Origin: DASYLJ01 sp036009625 | Lineage (GTDB): Bacteria > Desulfobacterota > Binatia > DP-6 | Length of the DNA: 64,000 nucleotides | Assembly: GCA_036009625.1 (NCBI GenBank) | Contig: DASYLJ010000193.1 | Coordinates: forward strand, 1-64,000 | Direction of reading: 5' to 3' | Shown here: piece after piece, positions 40,567 to 48,404 of the stretch | How the letters are laid out: every line of letters starts with the position of its first letter | Numbering within the stretch: position 1 is the stretch's first letter | Translations under genes and position numbers: made by a program | Notes under the pieces: generated by a model | Databases searched by the model: none | Told to the model about the DNA's origin: nothing | The model's input: only the letters and a program-made list of their open reading frames with translations

Positions 40567-41242
40567 GAGAGCTCCTTGATCCTTTCGGCTCGGTGACGCG
40601 CGGACGCGGCCCGAGCAAGCGGAAGATGGCCTTCTCGAGAAAACGACGCTGGACGTCCAGCGCCGGCGGCGCGAAGGCATCGCCGCCCCATGTACCGAAG
40701 CGCTGCAGCGCCTCGCCGTTCACGAAGTACGCGAACACCAGACCGAAGAGGCCCAGGGTAAGATGCGGCACGTCCTCGGCGTCCCACCCCGACGACGTCG
40801 CCGCCTGTCGGATGATGGCGACGCCCTCTTTGTAGAGCGGGCTCATCCAACGCCCGAGCAGCGCCTGCACGCTCCCCGTCTCCTCGAGCATCGCGCGCTG
40901 GATCAGGCGACCGAGGTGCGGATGGCTGCCGAGGTGCGTGATCAGGTCGTTGACGTTGGTGGCGATGTCGTCGCGGCGCAACTCGCCCGTCCAGGCGCGC
41001 GCGACCATCTCGACGATGGGTCGCAGCCCGCGCTCGAGGACCGCCTCGTACAGCGCCTGCTTGCCGGGGAAGTGGTTGTAGAGGCTCGACGGGGTCAGCC
41101 CGAGCTCACGGGCGAGGTCGCGAACCGCCACCCCGTCCACGCCATGGGCCGAGAAGAGCCGCTCGGCGGCATCGAGAATGGCCTCCCGAGTGGGAGTAGC
41201 GGGCGCCGAGGCCACCCGCGGCCTGGCCGCCTTCACGTTCAC
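40559..41242 (-). CDS. TetR-family regulator, probable binder of the CAAACG operator
   Basis: A 227-residue TetR starting at GTG 41242. An ATG 13 codons upstream overlaps the -35 box and operator and is rejected. The helix-turn-helix spans about residues 25-65 (AERLFSAHGVDGVAVRDLAR, SSLYNHFPGKQALYEAVL). The ligand domain shares HPHLGRLIQRAMLEE and QRRFLEKAIFRLL with the TetR at 27289. It is the only regulator whose own promoter carries the operator, so autoregulation and control of the five-site regulon are the simplest reading. The ligand is probably a CoA thioester; inference. Confidence 0.87.
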   Translation of the reverse strand: MNVKAARPRVASAPATPTREAILDAAERLFSAHGVDGVAVRDLARELGLTPSSLYNHFPGKQALYEAVLERGLRPIVEMVARAWTGELRRDDIATNVNDLITHLGSHPHLGRLIQRAMLEETGSVQALLGRWMSPLYKEGVAIIRQAATSSGWDAEDVPHLTLGLFGLVFAYFVNGEALQRFGTWGGDAFAPPALDVQRRFLEKAIFRLLGPRPRVTEPKGSRSSHG

Positions 41243-41251
41243 GAGGGGAAA

Positions 41252-41281
41252 GCGATACCGAAATGAACGTTCGTTCGTCAA
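41252..41281 (-). promoter_or_regulatory. Leaderless promoter with CAAACG-type operator, site 4
   Basis: Minus strand: TTGACG (41281-41276), an 18-base spacer, TATCGC (41257-41252), then 9 bases to GTG 41242. The operator reads ACGAACG-AA-CGTTCAT (41278-41263), with G in place of A in the left arm and C-A in the right, so it is a weaker copy, as often found for autoregulation. Confidence 0.7.
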
Positions 41282-41325
41282 GGCTCAAACGTGACGGGCC
41301 GAACTTGGTCCCGCCCGCTAGCCCC

Positions 41326-42093
41326 CTACTTCACCCAGCTCGCCGGCCGCTTCTGGACGAACGCCGTGAACCCTTCCCGCACTTCCTCTCCCGACAGCGA
41401 CTCCGCGAACATCCCCATATCGATCGGCGGCAGCGCCCGGTTCAGGTCGCGCTTGAGCAGCGTCCGCGCCCGTGGCGCCGTCTGGCGCACCCACCCGATC
41501 GTCTCCTCGACGGCCGCCTCGAGCTGCTCGTGCGGCACGACGCGCGAGATCAGCCCCATCGCCAGCGCCTCGTCCGCGCTGATCGTCTGCGCCGTGAACA
41601 GCAGCCACTTCGCGCGCGCGATCCCGACGCGACTCGCGAGGCGCGCACCAAGATAGCAATCGGCGACGCCGCGGAGCAGCTCGGGGACACGGAACGTCGC
41701 CCGGCTCGATGCCACCGACAGATCGCTCATCAGCGTCATCACCAGGCCGCCGCCCATGCAGACGCCATTGATGGCGACGAGCACGAGCTTGGGACACCGC
41801 TCCAGCTGCACGAACGGCGTCAGATCGAGGCCGTCGGTCTCGCGGTCGAGCGGCTGCCCACCCTCGTGCTTCCCCCCCATCTCGCCGCCGACGCAGAAGT
41901 GCTCGCCGCTGCCGGTGAGCACCACCATGTCGATCGCCGGGTCCTTCTCGGCGACGACGGCCGCCTTCTTGATGCCGTGGTACATCTCGATGGTGCACGA
42001 GTTGCGACGCTCCGGACGGTCGATCACGACGCGGAGCACGCCGCCCTCGAGCGAGGCACGGAGTCCAGTGGAGCCGAGGTCGATGGTGGGCAT
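41326..42093 (-). CDS. Enoyl-CoA hydratase/isomerase (crotonase family)
   Basis: A 255-residue crotonase-fold enzyme. The CoA oxyanion hole is formed by SGEHFCVGGEM and NGVCMGGGLVM, and the acidic position by PELLRGVADCYLGARL. Only one of the two usual catalytic glutamates is evident (in PELLRGV), so it could be a hydratase or an isomerase. ATG 42093 gives the family N-terminus. It lies 45 bases upstream of the TetR promoter and is codirectional but separate. It fits a beta-oxidation role with the MaoC and CaiB genes. Confidence 0.87.
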   Translation of the reverse strand: MPTIDLGSTGLRASLEGGVLRVVIDRPERRNSCTIEMYHGIKKAAVVAEKDPAIDMVVLTGSGEHFCVGGEMGGKHEGGQPLDRETDGLDLTPFVQLERCPKLVLVAINGVCMGGGLVMTLMSDLSVASSRATFRVPELLRGVADCYLGARLASRVGIARAKWLLFTAQTISADEALAMGLISRVVPHEQLEAAVEETIGWVRQTAPRARTLLKRDLNRALPPIDMGMFAESLSGEEVREGFTAFVQKRPASWVK

Positions 42094-42440
42094 GGCATCG
42101 CTCGTACCAGGGGCGATGCGGACCGCGCCAGCCGACCGCATGAGGTCCTGACACCCCCCGAATGTCACGGCGACTGCGCTCAGGCCTCACGGGTCGAGGA
42201 ATCACCCCGCCCCTGCATTTTCATCCGCGCCCCGCACGGTAAATCTGATGGTGCATTCACCAGGTCGGCCACACGTAGCTCTGGGTGCCGATCACGGTGT
42301 CAACGCCCTGACCCGATAGCGCCCCCGCGGCGCCCTCCTCGTCGGCGCAGGACGGTCAGGGCGTTGGCACTCATGAAGTCCCGAATACCGCCCGATAGAT
42401 TCACCATCGGATGCTTTCCGCGTCCCTGAAGGAGGATCGA
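42094..42440. other. 347-base divergent intergenic region with a long inverted repeat
   Basis: No gene is supported. The left 200 bases carry nothing I can name. The right part holds a 17-bp inverted repeat (42297-42370), described separately, and ends with GAAGGAGGATCGA, the Shine-Dalgarno of the TSP3-repeat gene. Confidence 0.5.
42297..42370 (+). repeat. 17-bp inverted repeat, possible RNA stem-loop
   Basis: GTGTCAACGCCCTGACC (42297-42313) is repeated in reverse complement at 42354-42370 with one change that becomes a G-U pair in RNA. The 40-base loop is GC-rich. It ends 70 bases before ATG 42441. It may be a leader structure, an attenuator or a short repeat remnant. Confidence 0.6.
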
Positions 42441-43937
42441 ATGAGGCCAGTTGCTCTTCTCACCGCGCTCGCGCTGACGCTCGGCGTGGCGCTCCCCGCC
42501 GTCGCCGGGAACGTCAACGGCGTCGCGGTCGGCATCTACGTCGCGACACCGCTCATCACGGTGGACGAGACTCCCGTCGTGGCCCTGCCGTCGACCGGAG
42601 GCACCGTCAGCGACACCGTGGCCGGCCTCGTCATCCCCGCCGTGCTCAGCGTCGGCGCCATCACCACGACGCTCGACGGCGTCACCGGTGGCAGCACGGC
42701 CAGCGTGCACGGCATCGTCGAGCTCGCGAGCATCAGCATCCTCGGCGGCCTCATCACCGCGGACCGCATCGTCGGCAGCGTCAACGGCAGCGCGAACGGC
42801 AGCTCCGCCGTGACCGATGTCGTGGGCCAGGTGGTCGAGAATCTCGTCGTCAGCGGCGTGCACCTCGGCAACATCGTGCCGGCAGCGAACACGGTGATCA
42901 CCGTGCCGGGCGTGGCCGAGATCACGCTCAACGCGCAGGTGACGGGCGGCAACGGCCTCACGTCGGCCACGAAGGTGAGCACGATGCTGCGCATCCGCCT
43001 CCTGAGCCTCCTCGGCTTCCCGCTCGGCGACATCATCGTCGCGCGCATCCAGATCGGCGTCGACGCGATCCTCGGTCCGCCGCCGCCCGATGGCGATGAC
43101 GACGGCATCCCCGACGACGACGACAACTGCCCCGCGGTGGCGAACGCCGGCCAGCAGGACAGCGACGCGGACGGCATCGGTGACGCGTGCGACACCGACA
43201 CCGACAACGACGGCGTCAACGACGACGACGACAACTGCCCGCTGACCCCGAACGCCGATCAGGCCGACACCGATGCCGACGGCATCGGCAACGCCTGCGA
43301 CACCGGCGGCGGCGGTGGTGGTGGCGGAGGCGGCGGTGGCGGAAGCCCCGGCGGCGGCTTCGTCTGCGGCAACGGTGTCGTCGAGGTGCCCTCGGAGGAG
43401 TGCGACCTCGGACCGCTCAACGGTCTCGCCGGCAGCCCCTGCACGTCCAGCTGCGAAACCGATCCCGACGGTCAGCCCATCCTCGGCTGCGACGGCCTGT
43501 CGCTCTCGAGCGTCGTGCCGGCCTTCGTGAAGGCCGCCACCTTCAAGCGCGCTCGCAAGGGCAGCCTCCCCCTCTTCATCAAGTGGAAGGGCCGCACCGA
43601 GTTCAACCTGTTCACCGGCATGCAGGTCGATCCCGCCGCCGACGGCGCGCACCTGCTGCTGAACCAGGGCACCAGCATCATGACGGACGTCCTGTTCCCG
43701 CCGGCCTTGCTGCGCATGGCCGGCACACCGGGAACGGGGACCTACAAGCTCAAGGTCAAGGAGAAGATCAACCGCATCCGCGCCAAGCTGCGCGGGGTGA
43801 ACCTCGCGCTGCCGATCTCCGTCGACGGATCGGTACAACTGCGCCAGACCCTGCGCATCGGGCAGGCGTGTGCCACCACGGTACTCGACTGCAAGGTGTT
43901 CGGCGGCGGCGTGAAGCTCAAGTGTAAGTCGCTGTAG
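42441..43937 (+). CDS. Secreted protein with choice-of-anchor-P-like and TSP3 calcium repeats
   Basis: A 498-residue exported protein. Signal peptide RPVALLTALALTLGVALPAVA is followed by a Val/Gly-rich beta domain (about 22-215) of the choice-of-anchor P type. Next are two thrombospondin type 3 repeats (DGIPDDDDNCPAVANAGQ and DGVNDDDDNCPLTPNADQ) that bind calcium. A 13-glycine linker leads to a Cys-containing region and a C-terminal domain (about 370-498) with GTYKLKVKEK, RAKLRG and IGQACATT, like the ends of the 11085 and 36152 proteins. Likely cell-surface or released; function unknown. Shine-Dalgarno is strong. Confidence 0.82.
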   Translation: MRPVALLTALALTLGVALPAVAGNVNGVAVGIYVATPLITVDETPVVALPSTGGTVSDTVAGLVIPAVLSVGAITTTLDGVTGGSTASVHGIVELASISILGGLITADRIVGSVNGSANGSSAVTDVVGQVVENLVVSGVHLGNIVPAANTVITVPGVAEITLNAQVTGGNGLTSATKVSTMLRIRLLSLLGFPLGDIIVARIQIGVDAILGPPPPDGDDDGIPDDDDNCPAVANAGQQDSDADGIGDACDTDTDNDGVNDDDDNCPLTPNADQADTDADGIGNACDTGGGGGGGGGGGGGSPGGGFVCGNGVVEVPSEECDLGPLNGLAGSPCTSSCETDPDGQPILGCDGLSLSSVVPAFVKAATFKRARKGSLPLFIKWKGRTEFNLFTGMQVDPAADGAHLLLNQGTSIMTDVLFPPALLRMAGTPGTGTYKLKVKEKINRIRAKLRGVNLALPISVDGSVQLRQTLRIGQACATTVLDCKVFGGGVKLKCKSL

Positions 43938-43961
43938 CCTCTCTCGTCCGTTCGAACGTCA

Positions 43962-43993
43962 CGGCCGGGACGCGGAGCACCGCGTCCCGGCCG
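43962..43993. terminator. Perfect 14-bp hairpin between convergent genes
   Basis: CGGCCGGGACGCGG and CCGCGTCCCGGCCG pair perfectly around an AGCA loop, with GCGTTTC after it. It sits between the TSP3 gene and the converging CaiB gene and should stop transcription from both sides. Confidence 0.78.
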
Positions 43994-44001
43994 CCGCGTT
44001 T

Positions 44002-45216
44002 CTAGACGACGCGCGACGCCCGCAGCGCCGCGATCTCGTCGCCCGACAGCCCGAACTCCGTCAGCACCTCGTCGGTGTGCTCGCCGATCATCGGCGCCAA
44101 CCGATCGAACGTCGTCGGCGTCCCCGACATCTTGACCGGCGGACCGAGCACGCGGATGCGGCCGTGCTTCTCGTCCTCGCGCTCGACGATGAGCCCGTTC
44201 GCCTCGATCTGCGGATGCGCCAGGATGTCCTCGAGCCGGTTCACGCGGCAGGTGGGAATGTCGTGCCGCTCGAGCAGCTCGATCCAGTGCTCGACGGTGG
44301 CGGTGCGGAAGATCTCGCTCAGCACACCGACGACGTGCTCGCGATGCTGGACGCGCGACGGGTTGGTGGCGAAGCGTGGATCGGTGAGCAGGTCGTCGCG
44401 CCCGAGTGCCGCCGCGAGCCGCTTGTAGAACGCGTTCGTCAGGCACGCGATGATGAACCAGCCGTCTTTCGCCGGGAACGCCTGGTACGGCACGAGATCG
44501 GGATGACCGCTGCCGAACTTGGGGAAGTGCGTGCCCTCGGTGAGGACGTTGGCGGCGTTGTCGGCGTACAGCGACAGCACGGCGTCGAGCATCGCGATCT
44601 CGACGTGCTGTCCTTCGCCCGTGCGCTCGCGCGCCATCAGCGCCGCGGCGACGCCGTACGCCGCGTAGACGCCGGTGTTGATGTCCGCCACCGGCGGCGC
44701 CGACTTGATGGGTGGGCCGCCCTCCTCGCCCGTGTGCCCCATGAGCGCGCCCGTCGCCTGCAGGATGAGATCCATGCCGGGCTTCTGCGCCAGCGGCCCG
44801 CGCGGGCCGAATGCGGTGATCGAGCAGTAGATCAGCCGCGGATTGATGGCATGCAGCGCCTCCCACCCGAGCCCGTGACGATCCATCACGCCGGGCCGGA
44901 AGTTCTCGACGATGACGTCGGCGTCCTTCACCAGCCGGCGGACGAGCGCCGCACCCTCGTCCTGGCCGATGTCGATGGTGAGACCGCGCTTGTTGCGGTT
45001 GAGGCCCTGGAAGTTGAGCCCACCCACCTCTGGCGGCAGGCGTCCCGAGCGATCGGCGTAGCGGATCGAGTCGCCGCGACCCGGCTTCTCCACCTTGATG
45101 ACGTCGGCGCCCATGTCGCCGAGGAGCGAGGTGCACCACGGGCCGGCGGCCTGGTGACTCATGTCGATGACGCGGATGCCGGCGAGCGCGCCCTTCACTG
45201 CTGCGGTACTGTGCAT
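44002..45216 (-). CDS. CaiB/BaiF-family CoA-transferase
   Basis: A 404-residue single-unit type III CoA-transferase. N-terminal GIRVIDMSHQAAGPWCTSLLGDMGADVIKVE binds CoA; VIVENFRPGVMDRHGLG follows; the nucleophilic Asp is in YPF-like AMLDAVLSLYADN or the preceding LDLI region (GMDLILQATGALMGHTG), as in formyl-CoA transferases. It swaps CoA between carboxylic acids. A leaderless promoter directs it, back-to-back with that of the MoxR operon. The start 6 codons further upstream (MVTPTTM) is less likely because it would overlap the -10. Confidence 0.88.
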   Translation of the reverse strand: MHSTAAVKGALAGIRVIDMSHQAAGPWCTSLLGDMGADVIKVEKPGRGDSIRYADRSGRLPPEVGGLNFQGLNRNKRGLTIDIGQDEGAALVRRLVKDADVIVENFRPGVMDRHGLGWEALHAINPRLIYCSITAFGPRGPLAQKPGMDLILQATGALMGHTGEEGGPPIKSAPPVADINTGVYAAYGVAAALMARERTGEGQHVEIAMLDAVLSLYADNAANVLTEGTHFPKFGSGHPDLVPYQAFPAKDGWFIIACLTNAFYKRLAAALGRDDLLTDPRFATNPSRVQHREHVVGVLSEIFRTATVEHWIELLERHDIPTCRVNRLEDILAHPQIEANGLIVEREDEKHGRIRVLGPPVKMSGTPTTFDRLAPMIGEHTDEVLTEFGLSGDEIAALRASRVV

Positions 45217-45224
45217 GGTCGTCG

Positions 45225-45254
45225 GCGTTACCAAGCGGCCGACGCCCCGGTCAA
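45225..45254 (-). promoter_or_regulatory. Leaderless promoter of CaiB
   Basis: Minus strand: TTGACC (45254-45249), an 18-base spacer, TAACGC (45230-45225), then 8 bases to ATG 45216. The two divergent -35 boxes are only 18 bases apart. Confidence 0.6.
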
Positions 45255-45272
45255 CTACGGCGCGACTTCACG

Positions 45273-45302
45273 TTGACGCAGCCGGTGCGCTCGTGGTCAA
45301 CC
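45273..45302 (+). promoter_or_regulatory. Leaderless promoter of the MoxR operon
   Basis: TTGACG (45273-45278), an 18-base spacer, TCAACC (45297-45302) and 6 bases to GTG 45309. The -10 is a poor match, so support rests on the spacing shared with the other leaderless promoters. Confidence 0.45.
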
Positions 45303-45308
45303 GGTGAC

Positions 45309-46505
45309 GTGCCAGGCACCGGCGCCACGGCCGTCGTCCTGCGCCAGCTCGGGCGCGTGCGCCGGCGTCTCAACGCGCTCACCGTGCAACGCCTGGCCTA
45401 CGGCATCATCGCCGTCGGCGCGTGCAGCGCGACCGTCGTCCTGCTGCTGGCGATGCGCGCGACCCCAGTCGTCTTCGCAGTCGGCAGCGGGCTCACCGTC
45501 GCCGGATTCGTCGTCGCCGCGACCGTCCTCACGCGAACGACGTCGCGCCGCTGGTTGCGGCGCGCACACGCCGCCGCATGGGTCGATCGCACGACCGGCC
45601 TCGAGGGGCGCCTGCTGACGCTGTCGCAGATCGGCGCCCGCGACGACGAGGCCTTCGTCGCACTGCTCGAGCGTCAGACCGTCGACGGCCTGCCGTCATG
45701 GACGCCCGACCACGTCGTCCCACGGAGCGTCCCGTGGCGCGCACTCGCCGGCGCCGCCGGCGCGCTGACGATCGTCGCCATCGTGCTGGCGATCGCCCCG
45801 CGCCTGCGACCTGCGACCCGACGTGTCCTCGTGAGCGACCGTCCGATGGACTGGATCGCCACCGGCGACACGGTGGGTGACACCACCAATGATCTGCTGA
45901 TTGCGCCGGGCACGGGGCACGCACCGCCCGACGGCTCGTCGGTCGCATCCGGCGACGCGGCGAGCATGCCAGGCGCACTGCAGGGCTGGCTGCAACGCGC
46001 GATCGCGGGCGAGCAGGCGTGGGAGACCGGCGGCGACTCCCTCGCCGGGCGCGATCACACCGCGGCGCAATCCGGAGCCAAGGCACCAGCCGCATCCGAC
46101 GACGGGCCCGACCTCGCTGCAGACGCCGCGGCCGGCGATCCGAGCGATCCGACCGACGACGACACGCAACGCGCTCGTGCCGAGGCGACGAACGATGGCA
46201 ACGGCGCCGCGCCCGGCGCGGGCGACGGCACCGACCCGCGGCTCTTCGGTCCGACGGCGGTCGCGGGCGACGGCGTCCGCGATCACTTCGAGCTCGCGAT
46301 CGCCGCTCGCGTGCGGACGCGCCAGGGCGGCGCCGACACACCCCAGGGCGACGTCCCCGCCGCCGAGCCCGACCGCCATCCGTCGCTCGCCGGCGGCGGC
46401 CGATCCGACGATCCCATCAATCGCATGCCGGTACCCGCCGCGTACGAATCCCTCGTGCGTCGCCTCTACGCCCGTCACGCCGGCGGACCGGAGCCTGCGC
46501 CATGA
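45309..46505 (+). CDS. Membrane protein leading the MoxR-VWA operon
   Basis: About 398 residues from GTG 45309. Two hydrophobic segments lie near residues 35-80 (LAYGIIAVGACSATVVLLLA, VFAVGSGLTVAGFVVAATVL) and a third near 145-165 (AGAAGALTIVAIVLAIA). The C-terminal 230 residues are a disordered, Asp/Ala/Gly-rich extracytoplasmic or cytosolic tail ending YESLVRRLYARHAGG. No family is recognised, but similar long membrane proteins often lead MoxR-DUF58 operons. The stop overlaps the MoxR start (ATGA). A TTG at 45273 in frame is the -35 and is rejected. Confidence 0.72.
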   Translation: MPGTGATAVVLRQLGRVRRRLNALTVQRLAYGIIAVGACSATVVLLLAMRATPVVFAVGSGLTVAGFVVAATVLTRTTSRRWLRRAHAAAWVDRTTGLEGRLLTLSQIGARDDEAFVALLERQTVDGLPSWTPDHVVPRSVPWRALAGAAGALTIVAIVLAIAPRLRPATRRVLVSDRPMDWIATGDTVGDTTNDLLIAPGTGHAPPDGSSVASGDAASMPGALQGWLQRAIAGEQAWETGGDSLAGRDHTAAQSGAKAPAASDDGPDLAADAAAGDPSDPTDDDTQRARAEATNDGNGAAPGAGDGTDPRLFGPTAVAGDGVRDHFELAIAARVRTRQGGADTPQGDVPAAEPDRHPSLAGGGRSDDPINRMPVPAAYESLVRRLYARHAGGPEPAP

Positions 46506-47509
46506 CCCACGAGCTCGCCGACGCCGCCATCCGCGACTTCCACGACACCTTCACCGCCGTGCGCCGCGAGATCGCACGCGTCGTGGTCGGACACGACACC
46601 GCCGTCGACACCATCCTCACTGCCGTGTTCGCCGGCGGGCACGTCCTGATCGAAGGTGTGCCCGGCACGGGGAAGACGCTGCTCGCACGTTCGCTCGCCG
46701 ACGCGTTGGCGCTCGGCATGAGTCGCATCCAGTTCACCATCGACCTCATGCCGGCCGACGTCACCGGCACGCGCGTCGTCACCGAAGGCAGCGACGGCCG
46801 GCGCGAGTTCCGCTTCGTCCCCGGCCCCGTGTTCGCGCACGTGCTGCTCGCCGACGAGATCAACCGCGCGACGCCGAAGACCCAGTCGGCGCTGCTCGAG
46901 GCCATGGCCGAGCAGCAGGTGACGGTGGCCGGCACGACGCACGCGCTGCCGTCGCCGTTCTTCGTCCTCGCGACGCTGAACCCGATCGAGATGGAGGGCA
47001 CCTACCAACTGCCCGAGGCACAGCTCGACCGCTTCCTGTTCAAGGTCGTGCTCGACTACCCGTCGCAGGGCGAGCTCGAGCGCATCCTCGCCGAGACCAC
47101 CAGCGCCGATCAGCCCACGGTGCGCCCGGTGCTCGCCGCCGACACCGCCGCTGCGCGTGTCGACGACCTGCGACATCTCGTGCGACGCGTGCTCGTCGCG
47201 CCCGCCGTCGAGCGCTACGTGGCCGGCCTCGTCCGACTGACGCTGCCGCTCGCCGACGGCGACGAGGACGTGCGGCGCTGGGTCGCGTATGGCGCCAGTC
47301 CGCGCGCCGGCCAGGCGCTGCTGCTCGGCGCCAAGGTGCGCGCCCTCCTCGACGGTCGTCCACACGTCACCGTCGGCGACGTCGACACGCTCGCCCCAGC
47401 GGCCCTGCGTCATCGTCTCGTCCTGAACTTCGCCGCCCAGACCGCCGGCGTCGACGCCACCCGCGTGATCGAGCGCGTGCTCGACGTCGCGCGACGGCTC
47501 CGACCGTGA
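46502..47509 (+). CDS. MoxR-family AAA+ ATPase
   Basis: A 335-residue AAA+ ATPase. Walker A GVPGTGKT is near residue 52, Walker B LLADEINR near 115, sensor 1 in LATLNPIEMEG, the PEAQLDRFLF arginine region, and the lid domain at about 240-330 (GASPRAGQALLLGAKV, sensor 2). MoxR ATPases act as chaperones that mature or load VWA-domain proteins and enzymes. It is followed by a DUF58 protein and two VWA proteins, the standard MRP/RavA-type arrangement. It overlaps its neighbours by 4 bases on both sides. Confidence 0.93.
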   Translation: MTHELADAAIRDFHDTFTAVRREIARVVVGHDTAVDTILTAVFAGGHVLIEGVPGTGKTLLARSLADALALGMSRIQFTIDLMPADVTGTRVVTEGSDGRREFRFVPGPVFAHVLLADEINRATPKTQSALLEAMAEQQVTVAGTTHALPSPFFVLATLNPIEMEGTYQLPEAQLDRFLFKVVLDYPSQGELERILAETTSADQPTVRPVLAADTAAARVDDLRHLVRRVLVAPAVERYVAGLVRLTLPLADGDEDVRRWVAYGASPRAGQALLLGAKVRALLDGRPHVTVGDVDTLAPAALRHRLVLNFAAQTAGVDATRVIERVLDVARRLRP

Positions 47510-48399
47510 CGCCCGACCCGGCCGCAGCCGTCGCCCGCTACGCGCACCTCGGACTGCACCTCGCCGGCGGTGTCGGCGACCGCCCCGGCGAACGCCGCAT
47601 CCCGGGTCGCACCGACGTCACCGGCATCGAGCCGGAGGCGTGGACGCCCTACACACCGGGCGACGACCTCCGCCATCTCGACTGGAACGCACTCGGACGT
47701 CTCGACACGCTCCTGGTACGACGCTTCACCGCCGAACGCGAGGTGGTGCTCCACCTCCTCCTCGACACCAGCGCGTCGATGGATGCCTGCGCCGACGACC
47801 ACAAGCTGGCGACGGCGACGGAGCTGGCGTTGGCACTCGCCACCATCGGCGTCTCGAGCGGCTACGCGCTGCGCCTGACGTTCCTCGAGGACGGCGGCCT
47901 CGGCCGGCGCTCGGCACGTCATCGTCGTCGCACCGGCTTGATTGCGCTGGCGACGATGCTGGGCGACGCCACGGCGGGCGGCGCGCTCGACGTGGGCGCC
48001 GCGTTGGGTGATTGGGCACACCGGCACCGCGAGCGGGGCGTCGTCTTCATCCTCTCCGATCTGCTCGTCGAGCCGGCGTCGCTCGAGCCCGGGCTCGCGG
48101 CGTTGCACGCGCGCGGCTTCGCCGTCCATCTGCTGCAGGTGCTCGGCCGCAGCGAGTGGGAGCCGAGCGCCCATGCCGGGGGAAGCTTCGAGGACGCCGA
48201 GTCGGGCGCGGTGCATACCGTCGCCTGCACGCCCACCGTGCTGGCGCGCTACCACGAGCTGCTCGAGCAGCATCAGATGGCGCTGGCCGCGGTCGCGTCC
48301 CGCACCGGCGCAACGCACGCCTGTCTCCTCACCGATACGCCCGTCCACGCCTTCGTCACCGGCGAGCTCGCGCGACGCGGCCTGGTACGACCGAGGTAG
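47506..48399 (+). CDS. DUF58 (VWA-like) protein
   Basis: A 297-residue DUF58 protein. The family block GDDLRHLDWNALGR is near residue 55, followed by a VWA-like fold with LLLDTSASMDA (a D-x-S-x-S MIDAS metal site) near 90 and VFILSDLL near 185. It is the usual direct partner of MoxR. GTG 47506 overlaps the MoxR stop (GTGA). No membrane segment is seen. Confidence 0.9.
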   Translation: MTPDPAAAVARYAHLGLHLAGGVGDRPGERRIPGRTDVTGIEPEAWTPYTPGDDLRHLDWNALGRLDTLLVRRFTAEREVVLHLLLDTSASMDACADDHKLATATELALALATIGVSSGYALRLTFLEDGGLGRRSARHRRRTGLIALATMLGDATAGGALDVGAALGDWAHRHRERGVVFILSDLLVEPASLEPGLAALHARGFAVHLLQVLGRSEWEPSAHAGGSFEDAESGAVHTVACTPTVLARYHELLEQHQMALAAVASRTGATHACLLTDTPVHAFVTGELARRGLVRPR

Positions 48400-48404
48400 C
48401 ACCG

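Noticed and set aside
42094..42296. Cyclic-di-GMP or other known riboswitch before the TSP3 gene
   Set aside because: None of the conserved riboswitch cores I can recall is present.
42297..42370. Terminal inverted repeats of a small transposable element
   Set aside because: No target-site duplication or transposase, and the unit is only 74 bases; kept instead as a possible RNA stem.
43300..43360. GGC/GGT repeat tract as a possible microsatellite or CRISPR-like repeat
   Set aside because: It simply encodes a polyglycine linker in frame; there are no spacers.
42300..43838. 512-codon minus-strand frame over the TSP3 gene
   Set aside because: Asp/Ala/Arg repeats are the reverse of calcium repeats and glycine codons; signal peptide and TSP3 repeats are on the plus strand.
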